From NCBI GenBank assembly GCA_943704495.1, contig CALSCR010000399.1, positions 1 to 24,377 of the forward strand: 24,377 nt of DNA, written 5' to 3'. The notes beneath the pieces were generated by a model, which ran no database searches, was not told where the DNA came from, and saw only the letters and a program-made list of their open reading frames with translations. A program made the translations under genes and the position numbers. Positions 1 to 6,909 of the stretch are shown here, piece after piece; position 1 is the first letter of the stretch; each line of letters starts with the position of its first letter. The DNA is from Pigoraptor chileana. Taxonomy: Eukaryota > Opisthokonta > Filasterea.

Positions 1-156
1 GAAATCCTCTTGCCGTTTGACGAAATTCGGCTCTATGTTGCGAATAATGGGCTCAGCAAAATTCCAAACGTCGTCAAATAACGGTTCAATAAAGCATCGT
101 TTGGCTTTCCTCATGCTTGCAACAACCTCAAACTTTCTCCGAGACGTAGAATTCAT
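1..156 (-). CDS. 5' part of an unknown gene, runs off the left edge
   Basis: An open minus-strand frame begins with ATG at 156 and stays open for all 52 codons to base 1, so only the N-terminus is visible. It starts MNSTSRRKFEVVASMRKAKR and is basic, with later Trp/Phe-rich helical-looking sequence. I do not recognise the family. Support for coding comes from a diverged second copy at 21865-22185: the two align codon for codon over this part, with many differences at third positions. The copy here has GAG (Glu) at codon 42, where the other has a TAG stop. This is therefore the more intact member of a small gene family. It starts 2 bp from a possible plus-strand ORF at 158. Confidence 0.6.
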   Translation of the reverse strand, partial: MNSTSRRKFEVVASMRKAKRCFIEPLFDDVWNFAEPIIRNIEPNFVKRQEDF

Positions 157-240
157 TATGTTGAATAACTCCTATGTAGGGTATATCACAAAAAATCGCC
201 GCGGACAAGATTGTTTTTATGGACAGTCCCTTATGGAAGA
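1..240. repeat. Diverged duplication, left copy (partner at 22029-22277)
   Basis: Bases 1-240 align almost continuously with 22029-22277 in the same orientation, with scattered substitutions and a short CTCCTATAA-type expansion in the right copy. Homology covers the start of the unknown minus-strand gene plus about 80 bp upstream of it, and ends near GGACAGTCCCTTA. The left part is cut by the window edge, so the duplication may be longer. Confidence 0.85.
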
Positions 241-439
241 ATCGTCCGACCAGTACGTTACCGAGTTTGACGAAAACACGCACTTCTACAGTATTGTTGT
301 TGGCCCGAGTCCTAACTATCGATACGTCCCAGGCAATTCCAAAACGAGTTTTTATGTCTGGAAAGAGTCGACACTTCAGATGGAAGAAGGTAAGAAATGC
401 CTTGTGTTTGGCTGCCAAAATGATTTGCCTCCATTTTAA
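158..439 (+). CDS. Small hypothetical protein, possibly a remnant
   Basis: This is an ORF of 93 aa from ATG 158; a shorter start at 233 gives 68 aa. The C-terminal two thirds (from about MEESSDQYVTEF to the end, QNDLPPF) has the composition of a folded protein, with aromatic residues spread evenly. I recognise no family. Bases 158-240 lie inside the duplicated segment, whose partner near 22187 is not open in this frame. The original 5' end may therefore have been overwritten and the surviving gene may start at 233. It would be divergent from the minus-strand gene at 156. Coding status is uncertain. Confidence 0.35.
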   Translation: MLNNSYVGYITKNRRGQDCFYGQSLMEESSDQYVTEFDENTHFYSIVVGPSPNYRYVPGNSKTSFYVWKESTLQMEEGKKCLVFGCQNDLPPF

Positions 440-507
440 CTATGCGGTCGTTGATGTATTCTGTCGACACAACAGAATAAATGTATATATGAAAAACCAA
501 TGTAAGT

Positions 508-1023
508 CTAGCTCATGTCCTTGGCAATACTGTCCTGCAGATGCAGCGAGACGTATCCTGCAGAAGTTGCTGAATAGATAGCAGTGGGAGTTGTGACATT
601 TACAACCTCCGTCTCTTCAACTGGACGCGTTTGCACTGGCGTTGCCAGCAGATATTTTTGCAATTCCGACAGTTCCTTCTCGTAATACGAGCGCAATTTA
701 ACGTCATTCAATGCGTGGGCCATGCCCTGCAACGTTGATACGTACTTAAGGGACTTCGATGCGTATAAATTGATTTTGTCGTTCTTGTCACGGATTGCAC
801 ACGCGAGCTTGCCAACGTAGCGGAACATTTTGTTCATGCGCCGGGCGAACAGACGATTATCAGCAAAAACTTTATGAGCATAGTGTTCCTCGAACTGCTT
901 GAGCATCTTTCTCGCATGGTCAGTCAGACACTTCTTGTCTTCCTGTTCAATGCCAGATTGAAAGTTTGTATAAAGAACATAGCCAAAAATTCCAGCAATC
1001 GCGATCGGCACGATTGAGTCCAT
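508..1023 (-). CDS. Hypothetical membrane-anchored protein, 171 aa
   Basis: The N-terminus carries one hydrophobic segment (about residues 3-20, SIVPIAIAGIFGYVLYTN) followed by a charged, largely helical region (residues about 27-125) rich in Lys, Arg and Glu. A Thr/Val-rich tail follows. This fits an N-terminal signal-anchor with a soluble helical domain, common among uncharacterised virion or membrane proteins of large DNA viruses. No known domain is recognised. The ATG at 1023 is preceded on its own strand by an AT-rich stretch (TAAAAATAATTTTTATC, about 1047-1063) that could be the promoter. It lies directly downstream of the H1-like gene on the same strand, 36 bp apart. Confidence 0.7.
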   Translation of the reverse strand: MDSIVPIAIAGIFGYVLYTNFQSGIEQEDKKCLTDHARKMLKQFEEHYAHKVFADNRLFARRMNKMFRYVGKLACAIRDKNDKINLYASKSLKYVSTLQGMAHALNDVKLRSYYEKELSELQKYLLATPVQTRPVEETEVVNVTTPTAIYSATSAGYVSLHLQDSIAKDMS

Positions 1024-1059
1024 TTGTGCGTCTAGTCTATCGCTAGATAAAAATTATTT

Positions 1060-1257
1060 TTACTTCTTCGCCTTCTTCGAAGTGGGAGTCTTCGGCTTGG
1101 CTCCGGGCTTCTTGGCACTCTTGGTGGGGGCCTTCACTTTGGTCTTGGGACTCTTTGCCTTGCTGGCTGGCTTGGTGGCAGACTTGGCGGGAGCCTTAGT
1201 TGCCTTTACTGACGTCGCGGACCTGGGAGCCTTTGTCTTATGCTTAGCAGCATCCAT
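1060..1257 (-). CDS. Histone H1-like Lys/Ala/Pro-rich basic protein, 65 aa
   Basis: The 65-residue product is almost entirely Lys, Ala, Pro, Thr and Ser, with AKSPKTKVKAPTKSAKKPG-type motifs, and ends in KKAKK. It resembles the disordered C-terminal tail of linker histone H1 or bacterial/kinetoplastid H1-like proteins and has no winged-helix globular domain. The likely role is electrostatic DNA compaction or neutralisation in the virion or virus factory; that role is inferred from composition only. TPTSKK and SPKTK sites look like S/T-P phosphorylation targets. It is divergent from the SRA-domain gene at 1407, so two predicted DNA-binding proteins share one upstream region. The hydrophobic plus-strand ORF opposite it is a shadow. 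Confidence 0.75.
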   Translation of the reverse strand: MDAAKHKTKAPRSATSVKATKAPAKSATKPASKAKSPKTKVKAPTKSAKKPGAKPKTPTSKKAKK

Positions 1258-1328
1258 GTCAACTGTAAGGTGGTGGTGCGTTCCTAACAGGTGGATGCGA
1301 AAAAAAAAATTGCAAAAAAAAAGCCCAC

Positions 1329-1344
1329 GGGAAAAATAATAATT
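1329..1344 (+). promoter_or_regulatory. Candidate promoter (GGGAAAAATAATAATT)
   Basis: A GGG followed by an A-rich run lies about 70 bp upstream of the SRA-gene ATG at 1407. It is a variant of the GGGAAAAAAATGAA motif found upstream of RPB6, topoisomerase II, ubiquitin and the Sel1 gene. Assignment rests on recurrence and position only. Confidence 0.4.
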
Positions 1345-1406
1345 GCTACCGAAGCGCGAGGTCCGCTTCTACGAAAAGTTCAAGACGCCGTCCTCATCTC
1401 TCCACC

Positions 1407-1853
1407 ATGCTTGTTCACAACCAGATGTTTGAGTCCCGCAGCGAGCTTCTCAAGCTCGGCTATCACAAGCAGCTAATGCGCGGCGTGCACGTCAACAAGG
1501 CAACGGGGACCGTCGAATCTGCTATACTATGTGGAAAGTATGTCGACTCGATCGACTATCAAACGATAACGTACTCGACCGGCGGTGGCTGGGATCTCCG
1601 AACAAACAGGCCCACCAAGAATCAGCGCATGGATCACCCCTATTCCAAGGCATTTTTGAAAAACATGGATACTGGCGCAACAGTGCGAATGTTCCGCGGA
1701 GTTCATTCGACCGTTTGTGCGAATTTCATCGGAGGAAGCGTGCCAACAAAGCCAGGATATCAGTTCATGGGCGAGTATCTCGTTGAGAGCTGCAACGTCT
1801 CAATCGTGAAGAAGAAGCGGCAGATCCGTTTTACACTACGCCGTTTGGTCTAA
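1407..1853 (+). CDS. Stand-alone SRA (SET and RING-associated / YDG) domain protein
   Basis: The 148-aa protein matches the SRA domain along its whole length. The family landmarks appear in order: a G-x-H element (GYHKQLMRGVHV, 18-29), the A-I-L-x-G-x-Y element and Asp-x-Asp region (39-50), the I-T-Y-S-T-G-G-G element (54-61), an N-Q-R-x-D stretch (72-76), V-R-M-F-R-G (93-98), Y-Q-F-M-G-E-Y (118-124, equivalent of YDGLY) and a closing R-F-T-L-R-R (141-146). SRA domains flip and read 5-methyl or 5-hydroxymethyl cytosine, as in UHRF1 and in MspJI-type modification-dependent endonucleases. Here no RING, SET or nuclease domain is attached, so the protein would act as a binding module or through a partner. 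Length fits a single domain. Family A and B repeats begin just downstream of the stop. Confidence 0.85.
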   Translation: MLVHNQMFESRSELLKLGYHKQLMRGVHVNKATGTVESAILCGKYVDSIDYQTITYSTGGGWDLRTNRPTKNQRMDHPYSKAFLKNMDTGATVRMFRGVHSTVCANFIGGSVPTKPGYQFMGEYLVESCNVSIVKKKRQIRFTLRRLV

Positions 1854-1860
1854 AAACCTC

Positions 1861-2192
1861 TCGTCTGCCAAACTGGTGAGCGGCAGACAACGCTGTTGTA
1901 GGCACGGACCGCCGCGCCACCACGGTGCTCAGTTTACTTTAGGCACGGACCGCCGCGCCACCACGGTGCTCGGTTTACTTGAAGGCACGGGCCGCCGCGC
2001 CACCACGGTGCTCGGTTTACTTGAAGGCACGGACTGCCGCGCCACCACGGTGCTCAGTTTACTGTTACTTCACAATAAAGTTGTCTGCTATTGTTTCAAG
2101 ATAAAGTTGCCTGCAGTAAACTGAGCACCGTGGTGGCGCGGCGGTCCGTGCCTGCAGTAAACTGAGCACCGTGGTGGCGCGGCGGTCCGTGC
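1861..2192. repeat. Cluster of family A repeats, four forward then two inverted, with a family B remnant
   Basis: The 27-bp family A core begins GCACGGACC and ends CACGGTGC. Plus-orientation copies lie at 1902-1928, 1943-1969, 1985-2011 and 2027-2053 (spacing 41-42 bp), and minus-orientation copies at 2125-2151 and 2166-2192 (spacing 41 bp). The extended unit includes a TTTACTG/CAGTAAA flank. A degenerate family B piece lies at 1863-1893. The cluster fills the space between two convergent genes (SRA and the kinase) and the transcript could fold into a long hairpin. No gene is seen here. Confidence 0.9.
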
Positions 2193-2306
2193 CTACAATA
2201 GTGACACAAATACACCTCTGGTGCGCCGGCTCAAAATACAACATTGTACTTGAGCGCTTCAGCTACGTGGGTAGCAACACGCATAAACTCGTCTAATGAA
2301 CTGTTT

Positions 2307-3355
2307 TTACACAACTTGCGGGGGTCTGCACAATCGCCAAACACCCAGCATGTGAACCACACACACACGCAACCAACAATCCATGGATTCTCTGAGGCTG
2401 TCAGCATGTATTTGCAGCCTGCTGGCGTGACTGGCGATTTCGTTAGGCATTTGACATTTTTGCGCCACCTCTTTAATCCAATCCATGACCGCGGACCTTT
2501 CTGGAAATTCGGATTTTGTGTAATGGTATTGAATAGGCCGAATGCCGGTATATTCTACACCTAACTTTCGCGCAAGAAGTCCAAGGGGCCATCGTTGTTC
2601 GGACTGTATGACCAGGCAGTGATCAAAGAACTCCTGCAGTGTTAGGCCGCTTGACAGTCGGACTTGTCTCCAGCTTTGTTGCTGTTTAAATAAGGTTTGC
2701 ACCGACGCTTTGCCTTTAAAGCAGTCTCTGAAGAACGTTTTTTGCTGTTGGGTAAAGAGAAGTTCATCGGGAATATGATCGAATAGCACCTCCAGTGCGA
2801 TGACGGCGATGCTCCACACGATCGACCGCGCCCGATTGGACTGTCTCGAGCCAACAATTCTCAGGAGCTCCAGTGTAATACGTGCCCTCTGCATGTGACC
2901 ACTTTCCAGAACTGTTGCACACGCTTATTATGCCAAAATCAATGAGCGTTGGCTAAGTCGCCATGTTGTATTCCATACGAGTAGAGGTGACTGCAGGCGT
3001 TCACTATGTCCTTCAGAATGCCCGGAAGAGCTGCAAGTCGTTGGTCAAACGAGTTGGAGTGCGCCCATTTGTAAATTGGAACGCCGCCGTTTGGCATGAG
3101 AAGCAAGACGTCTTTGGTCGGGTTAAAATAGTTCCAAAGTTGGCTTTCCCCTTTATCAACCAGCGTTGCTTCCATAATATTTTGATGCCGAACGTGCTGG
3201 TAAATGGAAATTTCTGACAACGCAGACAATGCAGATTGACATTCTTTAACAGACAACGAGAACGTCTTTAACTGTTTTACGACGTATTGCTGGTCAATTT
3301 TGTGAATGGTCCCATAAGACCCACTGTCAATTTTAACAGGCGGCGTCAGCTCCAT
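2307..3355 (-). pseudogene. Serine/threonine protein kinase broken by two frameshifts
   Basis: Kinase motifs occur in the right order but in three different frames. Frame 1 (3355 down to about 2945) has the glycine loop DSGSYGTIHK, the VAIK-equivalent YVVKQLK, a helix-C Glu (LSEISIYQ) and the catalytic HGDL. Frame 2 (about 2948 to 2825) has DFG near 2940 and an APE-type GAPE. Frame 3 (about 2894-2307) has VWSIAVIALEVL and a helical C-lobe, ending at 2307. Each shift is equivalent to one surplus or two missing bases. The HGDL form of the catalytic loop is common in viral and atypical kinases. As it stands, no single frame encodes a complete kinase; sequencing error is the main alternative. It is divergent from the TTVESG-repeat gene. 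Confidence 0.8.
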
Positions 3356-3437
3356 AATGGATTTGGAGGATGCCTTGTTTCAAGCAGCGATATCATCTTT
3401 TTGCACCGTTTTTTTCTTCAATGAAGTTGAGGTTGCT

Positions 3438-4331
3438 ATGAATCGAAGCAGTGACGACAGCAAGCGTTCTGTCGCACCAACAAGAATGAATCGAAGCGGC
3501 ACCAACAATAAGAGGAATATGGATCAAATCGCGCAAAACGCTCAGCTTGCTCACAGCATGCGCCAGAGTTCTGGACTGGAAAGCAAGAACGAAGTCAACT
3601 TTGAGCCGGCGTTCAAATCGTCCATGTTTAAATTGCCAATGGTGTATGACGAAGGCGCAAACAAACTCATAAAATTAAAAGAAGAAGCAGTGGACAACGA
3701 CGGACTCACCTGGACGCAAGTTTACGACCTCAAACCGGGAGGATCTTTCGAGCGCAAAGCAGGGTTCCGCCCCCGCACGACAGTTGATCGTAGCACTACA
3801 GTTGAGAACGGCACGACAGTTGAGAGTGGCACTACAGTTGAGAACGGCACGACAGTTGAGAGTGGCACTACAGTTGAGAGTGGCACTACAGTTGAGAATG
3901 GCACTACAGTTGAGAACGGCACTATAGTTGAGAACGGCACGATAGTTGAGAGTGGCACGATAGTTGAGAGTGGCACTACAGTTGAGAATGGCATTACAGT
4001 TGAGACTGGCACTACAGTTGAGACTGGCATTACAGTTGAGAGTGGCACTACAGTTGAGAGTGGCACTACAGTTGAACGTGGCACTACAGTTGAAAGTGGC
4101 ACTACAGTTGAAGGCGGCATGGCAGTTGAGGGCACGACAGTTGAGAGTGGCACTACAGTTGAAGGCGGCACGGCAGTTGAGAGTGGTACTGCAGTTGAGA
4201 TTGGCGGCGATCCGCGAAATGCTCGGATGTCTTTAACTATCACAAACCCACCGTCACCTGGAGCAATCGCAAAAAATTCAAAACAGCGCATTAAAAAAAC
4301 AAAGTCTTGTCCGCCAATCTCGTTTTGTTAG
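3438..4331 (+). CDS. Hypothetical protein with hexapeptide (TTVESG) tandem repeat
   Basis: The 297-aa protein has a non-repetitive polar N-terminal region (MNRSSDDSKRSVAP onward, about 110 residues), then about 23 copies of a hexapeptide of the type T-T-V-E-[SN]-G, then a basic tail with Lys/Arg and one Cys near the end. A longer frame starts at ATG 3357, only 2 bp from the divergent kinase start; I prefer 3438 because it leaves an upstream region. Alternating Thr-Val-Glu suggests an extended or beta-structured fibre-like stalk, but no family is recognised. The opposite strand is also open through the repeat and is taken as a shadow. Confidence 0.65.
   Translation: MNRSSDDSKRSVAPTRMNRSGTNNKRNMDQIAQNAQLAHSMRQSSGLESKNEVNFEPAFKSSMFKLPMVYDEGANKLIKLKEEAVDNDGLTWTQVYDLKPGGSFERKAGFRPRTTVDRSTTVENGTTVESGTTVENGTTVESGTTVESGTTVENGTTVENGTIVENGTIVESGTIVESGTTVENGITVETGTTVETGITVESGTTVESGTTVERGTTVESGTTVEGGMAVEGTTVESGTTVEGGTAVESGTAVEIGGDPRNARMSLTITNPPSPGAIAKNSKQRIKKTKSCPPISFC
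3779..4203 (+). repeat. 18-bp coding minisatellite, about 23 copies
   Basis: The unit is GGCACTACAGTTGAGAGT with substitutions (ACT/ACG, AGT/AAC/ACT, ACA/ATA), all in frame with the host gene. One shortened unit near 4128-4140 keeps the frame. No stop arises on either strand. Confidence 0.9.
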
Positions 4332-4356
4332 CCGCTCACTGCCGTAAACTCACTCA

Positions 4357-4420
4357 GAACCGTGGTGGCGCGGCGGTCCGTGCCATAAACTCAGAACCGT
4401 GGTGGCGCGGCGGTCCGTGC
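4357..4420 (-). repeat. Two family A repeats between convergent genes
   Basis: Minus-orientation cores lie at 4357-4383 and 4394-4420, both with GAACCG in place of GCACCG. A family B scrap (GCCGCTCACT) is near 4331. The second copy is translated as the last residues (ARTAAPPRF) and part of the stop context of the phosphoesterase gene on the minus strand. Confidence 0.85.
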
Positions 4421-5386
4421 CGCGGCGAACCGTGCAATTGGCTGTAAATCACAGATCAAATCTCGGAACGCGTGTCGGAGGGCTTGTTCCAAACGTTCGA
4501 GGCATTCCCGTCTGCTTTGTCTATTTTTGTTGTCATTTGGTGTGCGCAGCCTAACTCTGACCATTGGCTTCCACATATGAGGCCTTGTTTTGGCGATTCT
4601 GCAGTCGATTTCTTGGATTAATTTAGACGCCTGCGCGTCAATGTCGTCTTCAAGCGTTCGCAGATTTGGCAAAAGGACGAGTTTTCTGGCAACTATGACG
4701 GGTAAGTGCGTTAGAGCGCGTGTGCGGACATCAAAGAAATGGGCATATTTCGGCCTTGCCTCGCTCTTTCGCAAGGACGTTATTACAGTGGAACCCGCCT
4801 GTAATAACACGGTGGGACGGTCAGGAAATGTTCTCTTGGCAAAGTGGTGAGGATTGCCAAGAACGACGAGATCCAGCCATGTCGGCAATTCCTCCACACG
4901 TACGAAGCTGCCATCGCCCCCATAATTTGTGATATTTTGGTGCATCATCAGTATGCTGACGCACGGCGAGACAGGGGTCTTCCACGCAATGGAGTTTATC
5001 AAGCGAGAAAAGTCATCATCAAACATATAGTTGAAAGCGTACAATGCCACCCGCTCACTCAACATTTGCGGGTTCCCGTCAACAGTGTTCACAATCTGTA
5101 GAAGACCGGCTGCTTCTAGTCGATCAATTCCTGTTGTTTGTCCAGAGCCATCATGATTTCCGCGAATGGCGATCACTTTCACGTTCACATGCTTGCGAGA
5201 AAACTCGCGAAACAGATTGGCAGCCTCCTCGTACACCTGCTCTGGCGGAACGCTTTCGTCAAAGAGGTCGCCTGCAATCAAAACCCATTCCACGGGATAA
5301 TCATCGCAAACGTCGTCGAGAATATAGGACAGACTTTTCAAAGACCCGTCGCACCCCAAGTGGGTGTCGCTAAATATTAGAGCCAT
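4391..5386 (-). CDS. Calcineurin-like metallophosphoesterase (SbcD/Mre11-like)
   Basis: The 331-aa protein carries the metallophosphoesterase motifs in order: D-x-H (SDTHLG, D7 and H9), G-D-x-F-D (GDLFD, D40), G-N-H-D (76-79), M-M-H (H149) and G-N-P-H-H (178-182; the family usually has G-H-x-H here). These ligate a dimetal centre. The order and spacing fit SbcD/Mre11-type nucleases and phage recombination nucleases, so a DNA end-processing role is plausible, but no SbcC/Rad50 ATPase is seen in this window and a nucleotide phosphodiesterase is possible. The last residues (ARTAAPPRF) come from a family A repeat, so the native C-terminus was altered. The start at 5386 abuts a family B repeat, leaving little native upstream sequence. 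Confidence 0.85.
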   Translation of the reverse strand: MALIFSDTHLGCDGSLKSLSYILDDVCDDYPVEWVLIAGDLFDESVPPEQVYEEAANLFREFSRKHVNVKVIAIRGNHDGSGQTTGIDRLEAAGLLQIVNTVDGNPQMLSERVALYAFNYMFDDDFSRLINSIAWKTPVSPCVSILMMHQNITNYGGDGSFVRVEELPTWLDLVVLGNPHHFAKRTFPDRPTVLLQAGSTVITSLRKSEARPKYAHFFDVRTRALTHLPVIVARKLVLLPNLRTLEDDIDAQASKLIQEIDCRIAKTRPHMWKPMVRVRLRTPNDNKNRQSRRECLERLEQALRHAFRDLICDLQPIARFAAARTAAPPRF

Positions 5387-5489
5387 GAGCGTGTCCGCCG
5401 CTCACCACGGTGTCTGCAACTAGCACCGTGGTAATGGCGCGGCTGTCCGTGCAGTAAATCTAGCACGGTGGTGGCGCGGCGGTCCGTGC
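5387..5489. repeat. Family B plus two family A repeats
   Basis: The family B core is at 5387-5414 (GAGCGTGTCCGCCGCTCACC then ACGGTGTC). Family A minus copies are at 5423-5452 (with a 3-bp insertion) and 5463-5489. The last encodes the C-terminal residues TARTAAPPPC of the HD-domain gene and its TAG stop lies in the flank. These repeats fill the whole gap between the two minus-strand genes. Confidence 0.9.
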
Positions 5490-6083
5490 CGTCAAACAAA
5501 GCAACGTGTAGTATTCGAGATTAGGAATGGATTGGACGTCCACCCGTTTGGCTCCGTCGTCATACTCCCGCAGTCGAACCTTTGCCGTAAAGTATTTGGA
5601 GGATTCGAAGGCGTTGCACTCCACTGGATTCATGGGCCCCCCTTGGTATTGCAGTGTCTTGCGGCTGGCGTTTGACAACCCGTCTGCATAATTTCCGAAG
5701 GCGGATAGGTAGCGTTTAGCATCAACGTGGCTTCCAACGAGTTCGGAAACTGCGCTACTGAATCCGAGCTGCTCAAGATATTTTTGTCCAATGAACTCGT
5801 GCCGAGCATGGCCATACATGCCCATGAAATCAGCGGCGGGTAGAATGTGACCAATGTCATGTGCGAGCGCGGCAACGACCAACTCTGCCCGAGTGCATCC
5901 GAGACTGTCGTCAGGTCGCTCGTCCGTAAGAGCAAGGTGTGCTGATTGAAGCATGTGTTCCATTTGGGTGACCTTTTCACCAATGTAAGGCGAAGAGTGT
6001 CCGAGGCGTATCACTTCAAACAGTGAAGCAACTGCACTTGTCGGTGTTGTCGGTGTTGTCGGTGTCGGTGTTGTCGGTGACAT
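5460..6083 (-). CDS. HD-domain protein with PhnZ-type diiron oxygenase signature
   Basis: The 207-aa protein starts with a Thr/Pro repeat (residues 2-16), then an HD domain: E-H-M-L-Q (H43), H-D (H75, D76), H-A-R-H-E (H92, H95), a further His (H119) and the late motif L-R-E-Y-D-D-G-A-K (171-179). The YIGE element (33-36) before the first His, plus the LR-x-[WY]-DD-x-AK motif, are marks of the PhnZ/TmpB subgroup. That subgroup is related to myo-inositol oxygenase and uses a mixed-valence diiron centre to cleave the C-P bond of alpha-hydroxy aminophosphonates. Ordinary HD phosphohydrolase activity is the alternative. The C-terminus (TARTAAPPPC) is supplied by a family A repeat. The ATG sits in AATAAATG, resembling a poxvirus-like late TAAATG start. 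Confidence 0.75.
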   Translation of the reverse strand: MSPTTPTPTTPTTPTSAVASLFEVIRLGHSSPYIGEKVTQMEHMLQSAHLALTDERPDDSLGCTRAELVVAALAHDIGHILPAADFMGMYGHARHEFIGQKYLEQLGFSSAVSELVGSHVDAKRYLSAFGNYADGLSNASRKTLQYQGGPMNPVECNAFESSKYFTAKVRLREYDDGAKRVDVQSIPNLEYYTLLCLTARTAAPPPC

Positions 6084-6154
6084 TTATTGCTAACTGGGGC
6101 TATTTCAAGTTAACACAATACCTAACACCATCATTTTTTCCTGGGCACTACCTG

Positions 6155-6291
6155 GCACGGACCGCCGCGCCAACCACGGTGCTTTGTTTGACCGCACGGA
6201 CCGCCGCTCCACCACAGTGCTTTGTTTGACCGCACGGACCGCCGCGCCACCACGGTGCTTTGTTTGACCGCACGGACCGCCGCGCCACTGT
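6155..6291 (+). repeat. Four tandem family A repeats, 38-bp period
   Basis: Cores lie at 6155-6182 (one extra A), 6194-6220, 6232-6258 and 6270-6291 (truncated). The unit includes the flank GCTTTGTTTGACC. The period of exactly 38 bp is not a multiple of three, unlike the 36-bp period of the coding array at 8600. No gene overlaps it. Confidence 0.9.
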
Positions 6292-6363
6292 CCTTTGGTC
6301 TGGCTGTTTGAAGGCACGGCTACCCACAGCACAAAGTTATTTTCGCTGTCAAAACGCAAGGAA

Positions 6364-6897
6364 ATGAGTTTCACGATTCTTGTCATTATTGCAGTATTGG
6401 CAATAGTGGCAATTGGTATTTGGTTTTACATATCAGCAAACCGAATGAACTCTCCTACTACCGCACCCACCGCAACTGACTCTTCTACAACCGCTCCTGT
6501 CACTGTCCCAGCCGCAACTGACTCTACGAAACCCACAATCCAGGCGCCTGGATCCACCACAACTGATTCTTCTACAACCGTCCCTGTCACTGTTCCCGCT
6601 GTTCCCGCCGCTGTTCCTATTGTCACTCCTACAACCGCTGCCACCGACTCTACAGTCACAGTCGCCCCCACGTCGACGATCCCCACAACACTCTACAAAA
6701 AACTTACCAACATGGCTGGCATGATAGGAGACAAAGACATTGAAATTATCAAATTGAGCCAGTTTCTCATGAGTAACTGCAGTGCAACCGAAATTGATTT
6801 AATCATAAATGATAAAGAGAGTGTCGGGGATCGATGCAAAACAAGCTGGCAAGCTACTCGTGCTTATTTGTTGCTTGCGAATCCATCATCCTGGTGA
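6364..6897 (+). CDS. N-terminally anchored Thr/Pro-rich (mucin-like) protein
   Basis: ATG 6364 opens a 177-aa protein with a strong transmembrane helix at once (residues 4-23, TILVIIAVLAIVAIGIWFYI). A roughly 90-residue Thr/Ser/Pro/Val/Ala-rich stalk follows (PTTAPTATDSS-type repeats), then a small helical C-terminal domain from about LYKKLTNMAGMIGD to LANPSSW, with two Cys. This is the layout of a membrane or virion surface protein with an O-glycosylation-prone stalk. An upstream in-frame ATG at 6295 would add hydrophilic sequence encoded partly by repeat flank, so 6364 is preferred. The stop is a TGA, and the same frame stays open for another 104 codons beyond it. Confidence 0.75.
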   Translation: MSFTILVIIAVLAIVAIGIWFYISANRMNSPTTAPTATDSSTTAPVTVPAATDSTKPTIQAPGSTTTDSSTTVPVTVPAVPAAVPIVTPTTAATDSTVTVAPTSTIPTTLYKKLTNMAGMIGDKDIEIIKLSQFLMSNCSATEIDLIINDKESVGDRCKTSWQATRAYLLLANPSSW

Positions 6898-6909
6898 GAT
6901 CTGACCCGG

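Noticed and set aside
1082-1339. Hydrophobic 85-aa plus-strand ORF
   Set aside because: Complement of Lys/Ala codons in the H1-like gene gives Leu/Gly/Ala-rich sequence by default.
1902-1928. Family A core as a perfect palindromic terminator
   Set aside because: Pairing of the core with itself gives only four terminal base pairs and one internal; hairpins arise only between inverted copies.
1876-2124. 82-aa ORF through the family A cluster
   Set aside because: Repeat translation only (DRRATTVLGLLEGT units), with no unique sequence.
3722-4291. 189-aa minus-strand ORF (STVVP repeats)
   Set aside because: It is the reverse of the TTVESG array, has no unique N-terminus, and the plus frame extends well beyond the array on both sides.
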